DNA of 45,878 bases from Acidobacteriaceae bacterium. Lineage in GTDB: Bacteria; Acidobacteriota; Terriglobia; Terriglobales; Acidobacteriaceae. The notes beneath the pieces are model-generated. The model ran no database searches. It had not been told where the DNA came from and worked only from the letters and a program-made list of their open reading frames with translations. The position numbers and the translations under genes are program-made. This document shows, in pieces, positions 1 to 8,739 of the stretch. The number at the start of each line of letters is the position of its first letter. The first letter of the stretch is position 1. Location of the stretch: NCBI GenBank assembly GCA_031296325.1, contig JARLFY010000073.1:1-45878 (forward strand), in the 5' to 3' direction.

Positions 1-283
1 TTGGGGGGAAATACTATAAAGACAACGGCAAAGACAACCGCAACGGCAAAAGCAGATTCCTCCGCTACGCTGCGGAATGACAAACAAAAGAGAGGCAACA
101 GCAGCGTCACAAAGCAACGTGTATATGTCGATACGGCCTAGGGTGTTGAAGTTTTAGACTCCCGTTTGAACGCTCTGCCTCAAAATTCATTGAGCGGATT
201 CAGGAGCTATACAGCATTTTCAGCGACGCTCTACACCCTCGGTAAAAATGCTCTACAATTTCTGACGCAGATAAAAGCTGTCT
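1..283. repeat. Upstream region of amt with dispersed repeats
   Basis: This non-coding stretch begins with short CAACGGCAAA-type iterations (about 20-50) followed by a type B repeat core at about 47-88 (GCAGATTCC ... GCGGAATGACA). The same core recurs near 14285, 35097 and 45842. An inverted pair AGCATTTT (213-220) and AAAATGCT (245-252) lies just before amt and resembles the terminal arms of the same family. I see no clear sigma70 or sigma54 promoter. The short reading frame at 166-483 has no family resemblance and overlaps the real gene, so it is not annotated. Confidence 0.6.
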
Positions 284-1819
284 TTGATCCACTCTGTAAT
301 ACATTCAGTGAGCGTGCCGACCGTGCAATTTGTTACCGCGAAATATCTTCGTCTCTTCCTATTCGTACTCTTGTTCCCCTGCTTTTCCGCAACTGGCCAC
401 GCCCTGATCGCTCCTCATATCGTCACGGCGGATCGCATTGCCGCAGCGGATCGCATCTCGCAACTGGAGCAGCAGATCGCTGAAAACAAGGCGGAAGCCG
501 CGGCATCGAGTGCCTCTGCCGCAGCCGATGCCGCGGTTGCGCGCTCGGCTGGGGACAATGCCTGGGTGTTGACCAGCTCGCTGCTGGTACTGATGATGAC
601 TGGCCCCGGTCTGGCTCTTTTCTATAGTGGACTGGTGCGCAGGAAGAACGTGCTGGGAACCATGATGCAGAGCTTCGCCATGATGGCTGTCATCACGGTG
701 TTGTGGGTCGTCTGCGGCTACTCGCTGGCCTTCAGTCCGGGCAATGCCGTGATCGGCGGCCTGCACAATGCCTTTCTGCATGGCGTTGGACTAACTCCGA
801 ACATGGCCTACGCGCCCACGATCCCCGAACAAAGCTTTATGATCTATCAGCTGATGTTCGCGATCATAACGCCTGCGCTGATCGCCGGAGCCTTTGCCGA
901 GCGCATGAAATTCTCGGCGATGCTTCTCTTCTCGGTACTCTGGGCGCTGCTGGTTTACAGCCCCATGGCGCACATGGTCTGGGGCGTCGGCGGATTGTTG
1001 AACGCTGCGGGCGGACGCTTCCCTTGTCTCGACTTCGCTGGCGGAACGGTGGTTCACATCACCTCGGGCGTCTCGGCGCTGGTTACGGCGCTCTATCTGG
1101 GCAGGCGGCTGGGCTATCCCAAAGAGCCGCCGACGCCGCACAGCATGGTGCTCTGCTTCATCGGAGCCTGCCTGCTGTGGGTGGGATGGTTCGGCTTCAA
1201 CGCGGGCAGCGCACTGGGCGCGGGCGCGCTGGCCACCAGCGCCTTCGTCAACACGCAGCTTGCGGCGGCGGCAGGAGCCCTTAGCTGGGGAGCGGTAGAG
1301 TGGATGCGCAGCGGCAAGCCCAGCGCACTGGGCGCAATCTCCGGTGCGGTTGCGGGCCTTGCAACCATCACGCAGGCTGCGGGATTCGTGCAGCCGATCT
1401 CGGCCCTGCTGATCGGGCTGATCGCCGGAGCTGTCTGCTTCTTCATGGTCGTCAAGATAAAGATCTGGTTCGGCTACGACGACTCGCTCGATGCCTTCGG
1501 CGTTCATGGCGTTGGCGGAACGATGGGCGCATTTCTGACCGGAATCTTCGCCAGCAGCGCCGTCAACCCGATCTTCGGCAAGGATGCTGCCGGTCACCCG
1601 AATCCCACGGGCTGGGTCGATGGCAACGGCGCGCAGGTAATGCATCAACTGATTGCGATGGCGATCGGCTGGAGCATTGCGATTGTCGGCACACTGGCGA
1701 TTCTGGTAGTCGTCGAAAAGCTGGTCGGTCTGCGCGTGAGCGAGGACGACGAGGTGCAGGGCCTCGATCTATCGCAGCACGGCGAGCAGGGCTACGACTG
1801 GGAGAGCAGCGTCGCCTAA
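284..1819 (+). CDS. amt: Ammonium transporter (Amt family)
   Basis: This encodes an inner-membrane ammonium/ammonia channel of the Amt/Mep/Rh family. Visible signatures are GLALFYSGLVRRKN in the first conserved helix, the family signature DFAGGTVVHITSG with the first pore histidine, and FGVHGVGG with the second. About eleven hydrophobic segments follow residue 80. The N-terminus is unusual: a signal-peptide-like segment (about residues 20-42) is followed by roughly 40 residues rich in Ala, Glu and Gln before the first pore helix. The start is a TTG at 284; GTG codons at 308 and 314 are alternatives. No glnK/PII gene is adjacent. The stop codon overlaps the stop codon of the convergent rfbD gene. 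The C-terminal tail (after about residue 470) is acidic and cytoplasmic. The family assignment is firm; the exact start is uncertain. Confidence 0.95.
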   Translation: MIHSVIHSVSVPTVQFVTAKYLRLFLFVLLFPCFSATGHALIAPHIVTADRIAAADRISQLEQQIAENKAEAAASSASAAADAAVARSAGDNAWVLTSSLLVLMMTGPGLALFYSGLVRRKNVLGTMMQSFAMMAVITVLWVVCGYSLAFSPGNAVIGGLHNAFLHGVGLTPNMAYAPTIPEQSFMIYQLMFAIITPALIAGAFAERMKFSAMLLFSVLWALLVYSPMAHMVWGVGGLLNAAGGRFPCLDFAGGTVVHITSGVSALVTALYLGRRLGYPKEPPTPHSMVLCFIGACLLWVGWFGFNAGSALGAGALATSAFVNTQLAAAAGALSWGAVEWMRSGKPSALGAISGAVAGLATITQAAGFVQPISALLIGLIAGAVCFFMVVKIKIWFGYDDSLDAFGVHGVGGTMGAFLTGIFASSAVNPIFGKDAAGHPNPTGWVDGNGAQVMHQLIAMAIGWSIAIVGTLAILVVVEKLVGLRVSEDDEVQGLDLSQHGEQGYDWESSVA

Positions 1820-2748
1820 GCGTCCAGCTCGTCCAGAACGCGGGTGAGCGAGTCCTTCCAGTCCATCATGTGCCAGCCGAAGGTGGCTGCCAGCTTCGAG
1901 CAGTCGAGCAGCGAGTTGACCGGGCGCTTGGCCGCCGTCGGATACTCCGCCGTTGTGATGGCCTCGACGGTGGCGAGCTTGAGCTCTGGCTTACGCTTCT
2001 GCCACCCGGAGATGGTCTGCGCAGCGAAGCCATGCCAGGTCGTCTCTCCCGCTCCGGTCGCGTGGTAGAGGCCGCTGAGCGGAAGCATCGCCTCCACCAG
2101 CGAGCAGTGGGATTGCGCCGCAAGTTGCTCGGTGTGGGCGATGGCGTGAGCCGTCAGTTGAGCCAGTTCGAAGCTCCAGGTCGGCGCTCCGTACTGGTCG
2201 CCGACGATCCGCAGGTGTTCGCGCTCGGCGGCCAGACGCAGCATGGAGCGAACAAAATTATTGCCCGTAGCTCCATAGACCCAACTGGTGCGAAAGGTCA
2301 GATAAGCCGCTCCGCTGGCGGCGATGGCCTGCTCTCCAGCCAACTTGCTGCTGCCGTAGACGTTCAGCGGGCCGGTCGCATCGGACTCGACATACGGCGT
2401 CTTCTTCGTTCCGTTGAAGACGTAGTCGGTCGAATAATGAACCATCCCTGCGCCAAGGCTGCGAGCCTCTTCGGCAAGGACTTTGGGCGCGGTGGCATTG
2501 ATAGCAAACGCCAGATCGGGTTCGCTCTCCGCCTTGTCCACCGCAGTGTGTGCGGCGGCGTTGACGATCCAGCGCGGATGAAACTCGCGCACAATCTTGC
2601 GGATCGAGTCGGTGTCGGTCAGGTCGAGTACGTCGAGAGTTGGGGAGTAGATCTCGCCCAGCGGAGCCAGCGTTCGCCGCAGCGCCTCGCCAACCTGTCC
2701 GCACTCCCCGGTTATTAAAATTCTACAATTCGTCGTACTCTCTGCCAT
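1816..2748 (-). CDS. rfbD: dTDP-4-dehydrorhamnose reductase
   Basis: This is the last enzyme of dTDP-L-rhamnose synthesis; it reduces dTDP-4-dehydro-L-rhamnose with NAD(P)H. The 310-residue product has an N-terminal Rossmann motif (GECGQVGEALRR), the STDYVFNG segment and the short-chain dehydrogenase catalytic YGSSK. The length fits the RmlD family. The ATG at 2748 was chosen because it shares its A with the TGA of rfbA (TGATG), which indicates translational coupling; a longer open frame to 2877 would overlap rfbA by 130 bases and adds unrelated residues. It is the distal gene of the order rfbC-rfbB-rfbA-rfbD and converges on amt with overlapping stop codons, leaving no room for a terminator between them. 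Confidence 0.96.
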   Translation of the reverse strand: MAESTTNCRILITGECGQVGEALRRTLAPLGEIYSPTLDVLDLTDTDSIRKIVREFHPRWIVNAAAHTAVDKAESEPDLAFAINATAPKVLAEEARSLGAGMVHYSTDYVFNGTKKTPYVESDATGPLNVYGSSKLAGEQAIAASGAAYLTFRTSWVYGATGNNFVRSMLRLAAEREHLRIVGDQYGAPTWSFELAQLTAHAIAHTEQLAAQSHCSLVEAMLPLSGLYHATGAGETTWHGFAAQTISGWQKRKPELKLATVEAITTAEYPTAAKRPVNSLLDCSKLAATFGWHMMDWKDSLTRVLDELDA

Positions 2749-3623
2749 CAGTAAACCCTTTCGTCGATCACGCGCCGCAGATAGTCGGCGTAACTGCTTT
2801 TCCCCATCTTTGCAGCCAACACTCGTAGCTGCGCCTCGTCGATGTACCCTTGGCGATAGGCGATCTCTTCGAGACAAGCGACCTTCAAGCCTTGGCGCTT
2901 CTCGATGGTTTGAATAAAGAGCGAGGCCTCCAGCAGCGAGTCATGCGTACCAGTGTCGAGCCAGGCCATGCCACGGCCAAGCAACTCGGTGGTCAACTGG
3001 TCGCGTTCCAGATACCAGCGATTGACGTCGGTAATCTCCAACTCGCCGCGCGGCGATGGTTTGATCGATTCCGCAACGTGAACGATCTGTTTATCGTAGA
3101 AATAGATTCCGGTCACGGCGTAGCGCGACTTGGGGTTCGCGGGCTTTTCTTCCAGAGAGATTGCCTTGCGATTCTCGTCAAACTCCACCACGCCATAACG
3201 CTGCGGATCCTGCACCGCGTAGGCGAAGACGGTCGCTCCATCCTGACGCGCGGCGGCTGTGCGCAACTTCGAGGCAAGGTCGTGACCGAAGAAGATATTG
3301 TCTCCCAGTACAAGACAGCAGCCTTCGCCAGCAAGAAAATCCTTGCCGATAAGAAAGGCCTGCGCCAGTCCGTCGGGCGAGGGCTGCACCGCGTATTGAA
3401 TGGAGAGTCCCCAGCGCGATCCGTCGCCAAGAAGCTGCTCAAAGCGAGGCGTGTCGGATGGCGTCGAGATCACCAGAATGTCCTTGATTCCCGCCAGCAT
3501 CAGAGCCGAGAGCGGGTGATAGATCATCGGTTTGTCGTAGACCGGAAGCAGTTGCTTTGAGACCACCTCGGTAACCGGATGCAGCCGCGTTCCCGCTCCC
3601 CCTGCCAGTATGATTCCCTTCAT
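2748..3623 (-). CDS. rfbA: Glucose-1-phosphate thymidylyltransferase
   Basis: This catalyses the first step of dTDP-rhamnose synthesis, joining dTTP and glucose-1-phosphate to give dTDP-glucose. The sequence starts with the nucleotidyltransferase signature [14 protein letters not shown], followed by the lysine-containing [18 protein letters not shown]. Further motifs are [16 protein letters not shown] and [13 protein letters not shown], all typical of RmlA. The product is 291 residues, the family length. The ATG at 3623 is preferred over an upstream in-frame codon at 3644 because the glycine-rich loop normally begins at residue 3-5. The gap between rfbB and rfbA holds a palindromic repeat (3666-3782), so expression of rfbAD may be partly separated from rfbCB. 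Confidence 0.96.
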   Translation of the reverse strand: MKGIILAGGAGTRLHPVTEVVSKQLLPVYDKPMIYHPLSALMLAGIKDILVISTPSDTPRFEQLLGDGSRWGLSIQYAVQPSPDGLAQAFLIGKDFLAGEGCCLVLGDNIFFGHDLASKLRTAAARQDGATVFAYAVQDPQRYGVVEFDENRKAISLEEKPANPKSRYAVTGIYFYDKQIVHVAESIKPSPRGELEITDVNRWYLERDQLTTELLGRGMAWLDTGTHDSLLEASLFIQTIEKRQGLKVACLEEIAYRQGYIDEAQLRVLAAKMGKSSYADYLRRVIDERVY

Positions 3624-3665
3624 CCGAACGCCTCCATAATTCAATACAGTAATTCAGCGAAAATG

Positions 3666-3782
3666 TTAGGGCATTTCTGCAACTGTTGTAGACCGTTGCA
3701 TAGCGAGCAAAATGCGGGGATTCTTCGCTCCGCTCAGAATGACAACACATTTCTGGTCTATAGCCATTCAGAAATGCTCTAA
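3666..3782. repeat. Type A palindromic repeat (MITE/REP-like) between rfbB and rfbA
   Basis: About 117 bp with imperfect inverted terminal arms. The left arm begins TTAGGGCATTTCTG and ends TAGACC (about 3666-3693). The right arm begins GGTCTATAG and ends GAAATGCTCTAA (about 3754-3782). The core at about 3708-3744 contains GCGGGGATTCTTCGCT and CAGAATGACA, with ATTCT/AGAAT pairing. Related copies occur at 17801, 19723 and 30822. The right arm contains the rfbB stop codon. It can fold into a long hairpin in RNA from either strand, which could attenuate or stabilise the rfb transcript. Confidence 0.8.
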
Positions 3783-4846
3783 TTTCGCGCGGAATAATTC
3801 CCCTTGATCCACTCGCGGTATTCGCCGCTGACGATCTTTTCTACCCACTTTGCATTGTCAAGATACCACTGCACGGTCTTGCGAATTCCGGTATGAAAGG
3901 ATTCCTTGGGAGCCCAGCCTAGTTCGCGCTGTAGCTTCGAGCAATCGATGGCGTATCGTCTGTCGTGGCCGGGACGATCTTTCACATAGGTAATCAACTG
4001 ATTGTGTGGCGCTCCCGCAGGATGAAGTTCGTCCAGAATCTCGCAAAGAGTGTTCACAATGTCGAGATTTTTTTGCTCGTTCAATCCACCTACGTTATAG
4101 GTCCCGCCGAGCCTGCCCGCTTGCAGCACCGACAGGATTGCATCGCAATGATCCGCCACATAGAGCCAGTCGCGCACATTCTGGCCGTCGCCGTAGATCG
4201 GCAATGGCTTTCCGCTGATTGCATTATGAATCATCAGGGGAATCAGTTTTTCGGGAAATTGATATGGCCCGTAGTTATTGGAACAATTGGTCGTAACTAC
4301 CGGCAGGCCATAGGTGTGGAAGTAGGCGCGCACCAGATGATCCGACGCGGCCTTCGATGCCGAGTAGGGGCTATTGGGACGATAGGGCGTCTCTTCGTGG
4401 AAGGCTGGCTCATCGGCAGTGAGAGAGCCATAGACCTCGTCGGTGGAGACGTGCAGGAAGCGGAAGTTGCCCTGCTCCGCCTCGGGCAGCGCGCGCCAGT
4501 GCTTCAGCGCAGCCTCGAGCAGCGTGAAGGTGCCATTGATGTTGGTCTCGATGAAGGCTGCGGGACCAAGGATCGAGCGATCCACGTGGCTCTCTGCGGC
4601 AAAGTGAACGACTGCGTCGGGCCGGTGCCTGGTCAGCAGGTTGGAGACGAGCGCGCCATCGAGGATCGAGCCGTGGACAAACTCGTGCGCAGGATTGCCC
4701 GCGAGCGAGGCCAGATTATCAATGTTTCCCGCATAGGTAAGCGCGTCAAGATTGACGATCTTGTGGCCACGGCGCACCGCTTCCAGGACGAAGTTGGAGC
4801 CGATGAAGCCCGCGCCTCCGGTCACCAGTAAGACTTTCGGATGCAT
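3779..4846 (-). CDS. rfbB: dTDP-glucose 4,6-dehydratase
   Basis: This is the second step of dTDP-L-rhamnose synthesis: NAD-dependent conversion of dTDP-glucose to dTDP-4-keto-6-deoxyglucose. The 355-residue protein opens with [11 protein letters not shown] (NAD-binding Rossmann loop). It also shows [23 protein letters not shown] with the catalytic Thr-Asp-Glu, and [11 protein letters not shown] (YxxxK), then the [10 protein letters not shown] substrate loop. The ATG at 4846 fits family start positions. It lies 122 bases after rfbC on the same strand. The last few codons and the TAG stop lie in the arm of the repeat at 3666-3782, so the repeat may have redefined the C-terminus (ending YSARN). 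Confidence 0.97.
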   Translation of the reverse strand: MHPKVLLVTGGAGFIGSNFVLEAVRRGHKIVNLDALTYAGNIDNLASLAGNPAHEFVHGSILDGALVSNLLTRHRPDAVVHFAAESHVDRSILGPAAFIETNINGTFTLLEAALKHWRALPEAEQGNFRFLHVSTDEVYGSLTADEPAFHEETPYRPNSPYSASKAASDHLVRAYFHTYGLPVVTTNCSNNYGPYQFPEKLIPLMIHNAISGKPLPIYGDGQNVRDWLYVADHCDAILSVLQAGRLGGTYNVGGLNEQKNLDIVNTLCEILDELHPAGAPHNQLITYVKDRPGHDRRYAIDCSKLQRELGWAPKESFHTGIRKTVQWYLDNAKWVEKIVSGEYREWIKGNYSARN

Positions 4847-4968
4847 AGTTTCCTCACTTGCTCGCAGGAGTTATAGAGCCTTGCTGCGATTGATTGTAGA
4901 GCGCATCGCTCTGTTAGCGGAAGCAATGGTTTGATAAAGGTTGGAATACATCGCCTCAGCGAGAGGGC

Positions 4969-5526
4969 TTAGAGAAGAGGAGACGTTGGATAGGTCTCCG
5001 CATCGGCCAGCCGCAGCCCGACCTTGTCCTTCGCGGACAGGATCAGCTCGCCGTCGATCGGCCAGTCGATCCCGATCGCCGGATCGTTCCACAGGATCGA
5101 ACGCTCGTGCGCGGGAGCGTAGAAATCAGTCGCTTTATAGGCGACCTCGGCAAAGTCGGACATCGTCAGAAAGCCGTGGCCAAAGCCGGCGGGAATCCAC
5201 AGCGAATGTCGGTTCACGGTGTTCAGCACCGCGCCGAACCACTGCCCAAACTGGGCGGAGTCCTGCCGCAGATCGACGGCGACGTCGAAGATCTCTCCCC
5301 GCAGAGCGCGCACCAGCTTGCCCTGCGGCTGCTTCAGTTGATAGTGAAGTCCGCGCAGAACCCCCTTGCGCGAGCCCGAGTGATTGTCCTGCACGAAGTG
5401 CGTGGGCAGGCCCATGGCCTTGAAGTCGGCTTCGTTGTAAGACTCGAGAAAAAATCCTCTTTCGTCGCCAAAGACCTTGGGTTCGACAAGAAATACGTCC
5501 TTCAGAGAGGTTTGAATCAATTGCAA
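4969..5526 (-). CDS. rfbC: dTDP-4-dehydrorhamnose 3,5-epimerase
   Basis: This is the third step of dTDP-L-rhamnose synthesis, a cupin-fold epimerase acting at C3 and C5. The protein is about 185 residues. It contains VFGDERGFFLESYN, the catalytic-histidine segment GVLRGLHYQ, GEIFDVAVDLR with its conserved Asp, and the later Tyr/Phe-rich YKATDFYAP. The start is taken as the TTG at 5526 because a GGAGGA Shine-Dalgarno element lies seven bases upstream; a TTG at 5541 would place that element inside the gene. It is the first rfb gene in transcription order. About 200 bases separate it from wzi upstream, so a separate promoter is possible but none was recognised. Confidence 0.94.
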   Translation of the reverse strand: MQLIQTSLKDVFLVEPKVFGDERGFFLESYNEADFKAMGLPTHFVQDNHSGSRKGVLRGLHYQLKQPQGKLVRALRGEIFDVAVDLRQDSAQFGQWFGAVLNTVNRHSLWIPAGFGHGFLTMSDFAEVAYKATDFYAPAHERSILWNDPAIGIDWPIDGELILSAKDKVGLRLADAETYPTSPLL

Positions 5527-5729
5527 GGCATCTTCCTCCAACGGCTAATGGGCCAGAAATAATCGAACGCAGCCATGATTCCGTCGTAGGCTACTGAATT
5601 CTTGTTTCCTGCTCTTCGCCCAGCAAAAGTAGCAAGTCCAAGCCAGTATAGAGCAACGAGCATTCTAAAAGGAGGAACGGCTCTCCGTTCTCGGTTGGCA
5701 ATGGACTTTTGCGAGGGCGAGGGGAACGT

Positions 5730-7460
5730 TTATGGCGTGGGCCTGCGCTCGGGATGCAGAGTGAGTTGGAAGGTGGCAACCGTGTCGGATTGCTCGCCGA
5801 GCTGGTATACGGGCGCCTTCCACCACTCATGTTGCAGCTCTCCAGAGAGTTCCCAATCGCGGTGGATTCGCTTGACAATGCGCAGGTCGAAGTTGTTCTG
5901 CGTGGTTCCGTCCGGAATAAAATCTTTCGCATTCTTGGAATGGCGATACGAGGCCTGCACCATCTCGCCGGGAGAGAGGTGATAGGTCAGCCAGGCCTGA
6001 CCACCCTTGCCCTCGCGTCCGATGGCATCTCCCATGATGGTTCCCTTGTTGGTGTATCCCTGCAACTGAACGCCCTCCTGATAGAGATAGCTTCCAGTCA
6101 CGCTGCGGCTGAGTTCGGGATCGGTCGTTACACCCTCGAAGCGCAGGTCCAGTCTGGGTACGCCAGGGATTCGCGAGAGATACAGTCCGGGGCGAAGACC
6201 GGCATGGCGCGGCGCATCGACTGCGCTCATGTCATCGTGAACCAGAGTATCCGTATACAGCGTAAGCCAGTGGTCTAGCCACGGAAGACGCCAATTGAAA
6301 TCAAAGGAACCGAAGCGCGCGCCGGGATCCTGCGCCGTAAACTTCTGCTCGATCGGAACATTTTGAAAGCTGAAGAAGCTGCGCAGAAAGCTCTTGAGAT
6401 TGATCGGTTCGTGCCCCTGCCCGCCCCAGATGGTGGAACGCTCGAAGCCAAACTCGACGTTAGGAGTGGGCTTGAAGTTGATCTTCTCCGCATGCATCCA
6501 GGGATCGTTTGGATCGGTATGTCCCTTCAGACTGCCGACGAAGAAGTCGTAGCGAAATGGCCCCGTCAGACGCGAGAGCAGCGGGATAAACAGCGGCTCC
6601 GTACGGTCGACCTGAAAGGCGTAGATATTCTCTGCGTTATTGCTGTAGCTAAACGCCCCGCCCACCGTGGGCGCAAACCAGTGGTCGCTCTTGCCAAGGG
6701 AGATCTGGTGGTTCATCGCGCGAAAGGAGAGGTTGGCCTCCAGAAGGCGAAAGACGTTGGTCGCCGCAATGGGGCCGGCTGGAATCGTAGCCTGCACCGG
6801 GTTGCTGACAAGAGGAATGCCGTCGTTGCTGGAGAGCTGCGCAGCCAGATCCGGAGAATAGCCCGCCGCGCTGGGCGCATGCTGGAACTCGCCCCGCGCG
6901 TACAGGCTGAAACGTCCATAGCTCGCGCTTCCGCTGAATCCATCGACCGTATTGAAGCCGGGTTGATAGGGGCGGCCATAGTCGTTGACCAGCGTCTGGC
7001 CCAGATGGAAGCTGTCGTGCAGCGTCAGGCCAGAGATGCCCTGCACCCGCGTATAGATCCCTTCGCAGGAGTAGGAGAGGCCGTCGGAGTCCTCGCTTTC
7101 CGTGCCGAACTCGCGTTCGAGCGAGGCCAGAATCTCCATGGCCTGCGGGTTATTCTGAATCCCTTCCTCCTGCGAAGTCTCCGCAAGCATTCGCTGAACG
7201 CTGCGTCTTGTCCACGGACGCAGGCCCAGATACGCCGTATCGAGATGGCCCAGTCCGCGCAGGCGATCAAGCGCCGGATAGACCCAACTGTCCATCGGCA
7301 GATAAATATCCGCCGGACGCGCAGATCCATTACCCGTCTTGCACGGAGAAAGCAAACCCGCGCCTCTTGCCTCTGGACTCAGCAGCGCAAAGCTCAGAGC
7401 CATGCATACGGTTGCCGTCGCCAACGATGAGAGACGCAACCCGAAATATTCTGAAATCAT
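5730..7460 (-). CDS. Capsule assembly Wzi family outer-membrane protein
   Basis: The 576-residue product has a probable Sec signal peptide (hydrophobic residues about 12-30, ALSFALLSPEARGAG) followed by PMDSWVYPALDRLRGLGHLD, a segment I associate with Wzi-family proteins of acidobacteria. The rest alternates short amphipathic strands, ending in Arg/Glu-rich strand pairs and a terminal FQLTLHP, as expected for an outer-membrane beta-barrel. Wzi proteins bind or anchor exported capsular or exopolysaccharide at the outer membrane. The start is ATG 7460 with GAGGGG upstream. It lies 43 bases after the chain-length gene on the same strand, supporting one polysaccharide transcript. The polysaccharide itself is unknown. 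Confidence 0.8.
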   Translation of the reverse strand: MISEYFGLRLSSLATATVCMALSFALLSPEARGAGLLSPCKTGNGSARPADIYLPMDSWVYPALDRLRGLGHLDTAYLGLRPWTRRSVQRMLAETSQEEGIQNNPQAMEILASLEREFGTESEDSDGLSYSCEGIYTRVQGISGLTLHDSFHLGQTLVNDYGRPYQPGFNTVDGFSGSASYGRFSLYARGEFQHAPSAAGYSPDLAAQLSSNDGIPLVSNPVQATIPAGPIAATNVFRLLEANLSFRAMNHQISLGKSDHWFAPTVGGAFSYSNNAENIYAFQVDRTEPLFIPLLSRLTGPFRYDFFVGSLKGHTDPNDPWMHAEKINFKPTPNVEFGFERSTIWGGQGHEPINLKSFLRSFFSFQNVPIEQKFTAQDPGARFGSFDFNWRLPWLDHWLTLYTDTLVHDDMSAVDAPRHAGLRPGLYLSRIPGVPRLDLRFEGVTTDPELSRSVTGSYLYQEGVQLQGYTNKGTIMGDAIGREGKGGQAWLTYHLSPGEMVQASYRHSKNAKDFIPDGTTQNNFDLRIVKRIHRDWELSGELQHEWWKAPVYQLGEQSDTVATFQLTLHPERRPTP

Positions 7461-7503
7461 GAATGGAATCCCCTCGATCAGCTCTTCGTCCCTCTGACTG
7501 GGC

Positions 7504-8739
7504 CTACGCCTGTTCAGGCTGCTTTTCCGTGGCGAGAGAAACGCGAAGCGCCCACAGCTTCTCGCGCATCAGCACCCATACACAGCCCGCAAAGAATCCA
7601 AAGAAAAGACCTCCGAGCATATAGAATGCCCGCTTAGGACTGGACTTTGCATCGGGATAGGACGCTGGATCGAGTACCTGAATCACCGGAGCGTCCCGCG
7701 CCTCGTCCAGTCGCGCCGCTTCATACTGCCTTGCGAGCATTTCAAAGAGCGCCTCGTGATACTTCACTTCGCGCGTTTTGCGCACATAATCCAGTTGCAG
7801 CTCTGGAACCTTTGAAGTCGGAATGACCAGACTGGATTCGCTGTCCCCACCGCGTTGCATTCGGGAGAGCTGACCTTGCAGATCCCCAATCTCGCTTCTG
7901 AGCCGGATCACCTCCGGGTTCTGATCCGTGGCGGAATTGCGCAGCGCTGTGAGCTCAACCTGCCGGACTGCGAGTTGCGCCTGCGTCGCCGCAATCGTCT
8001 TGATCTCCGACTCCGTCTGTCCACTCGGGGCGATCAAGCCGGACTTCTCTTCGTCCTTCTTCAACTCGACCTCGGCATCAGCCAGATTGTCCTTCTCCTT
8101 GGCAAGCTGCTGTTCAAAGAACAGGCGCCGCTGCGAGGCCTGGCTCAGGGCGAGTCGCTCATTCGCATCACGCACTACATCCACGTATGCGCTTGCCATA
8201 TCATGCGCCAGCGCAGGGCTGCTGGCCGTCACCTCAACCGTAACCAGTGGGGATTTGGCGTCTGCGATAACTTCTGTATCGGAACTGAGAGCCTTCTCTG
8301 CCTGGCTCTCCTTCTTCGCCTTATAGACGTGCATGAGGTCAAAGCGCTTGACCATCTCGCAGGCGACCGACCGGCTCCGGAGAACTCCGGCAAACAGATC
8401 GCTCGAACCCTTTCCCATGCCGCCAGTGATAAGATCTGCCGCCCCGGCTCCCAACGCGGACGAGACCTGTCCGGCAACGGCGGTGGCGATGGAGCTACTA
8501 CTGCCGGAACTTGGCGGAATAATGGTAGTAGAGGAGGTGTATTTTGCTGGAATCAGAAATGCTACCGCCGTGGCGACCAAAAAAACCGCCAGCGTGATGG
8601 CACAGACACTCCGCCTACCGCGAAGAATCGCCTGAAGCAACGCAGTCACGTCGATGAAATTCTCTTCGTCATTCATCTCCGAGGACGTGTCTTCATAAGA
8701 CCCCGCTGTTGCCGCACGATCCATTCTTCTCTCAGCCAT
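7504..8739 (-). CDS. Wzz/chain-length determinant-like polysaccharide co-polymerase
   Basis: The 411-residue inner-membrane protein has a transmembrane helix at about 53-70 (AITLAVFLVATAVAFLIP), then a long periplasmic region. That region includes a coiled-coil stretch at about 195-235 rich in Gln, Glu and Lys (FFEQQLAKEKDNLADAEVEL) and a proline-containing segment (DAPVIQVLDPASYPDAKSSPKRAF). A second helix at about 378-396 follows. This layout is that of Wzz/GumC-type polysaccharide co-polymerases. No C-terminal tyrosine-kinase domain (Walker A, tyrosine cluster) is present. The start is ATG 8739 with AAGGAA seven bases upstream. It probably sets chain length for the rhamnose-containing polymer made with the downstream genes; this role is inferred from context. 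Confidence 0.85.
   Translation of the reverse strand: MAERRMDRAATAGSYEDTSSEMNDEENFIDVTALLQAILRGRRSVCAITLAVFLVATAVAFLIPAKYTSSTTIIPPSSGSSSSIATAVAGQVSSALGAGAADLITGGMGKGSSDLFAGVLRSRSVACEMVKRFDLMHVYKAKKESQAEKALSSDTEVIADAKSPLVTVEVTASSPALAHDMASAYVDVVRDANERLALSQASQRRLFFEQQLAKEKDNLADAEVELKKDEEKSGLIAPSGQTESEIKTIAATQAQLAVRQVELTALRNSATDQNPEVIRLRSEIGDLQGQLSRMQRGGDSESSLVIPTSKVPELQLDYVRKTREVKYHEALFEMLARQYEAARLDEARDAPVIQVLDPASYPDAKSSPKRAFYMLGGLFFGFFAGCVWVLMREKLWALRVSLATEKQPEQA

Noticed and set aside
791..1648. Long open frame on the minus strand opposite amt (285 codons)
   Set aside because: It is a high-GC shadow of amt, rich in Arg and Ala, with no family resemblance or start signal.
3708..3745. Short iterated palindromes as a CRISPR array
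   Set aside because: Copies are dispersed across kilobases, not regularly spaced with unique spacers, and no cas gene is present.
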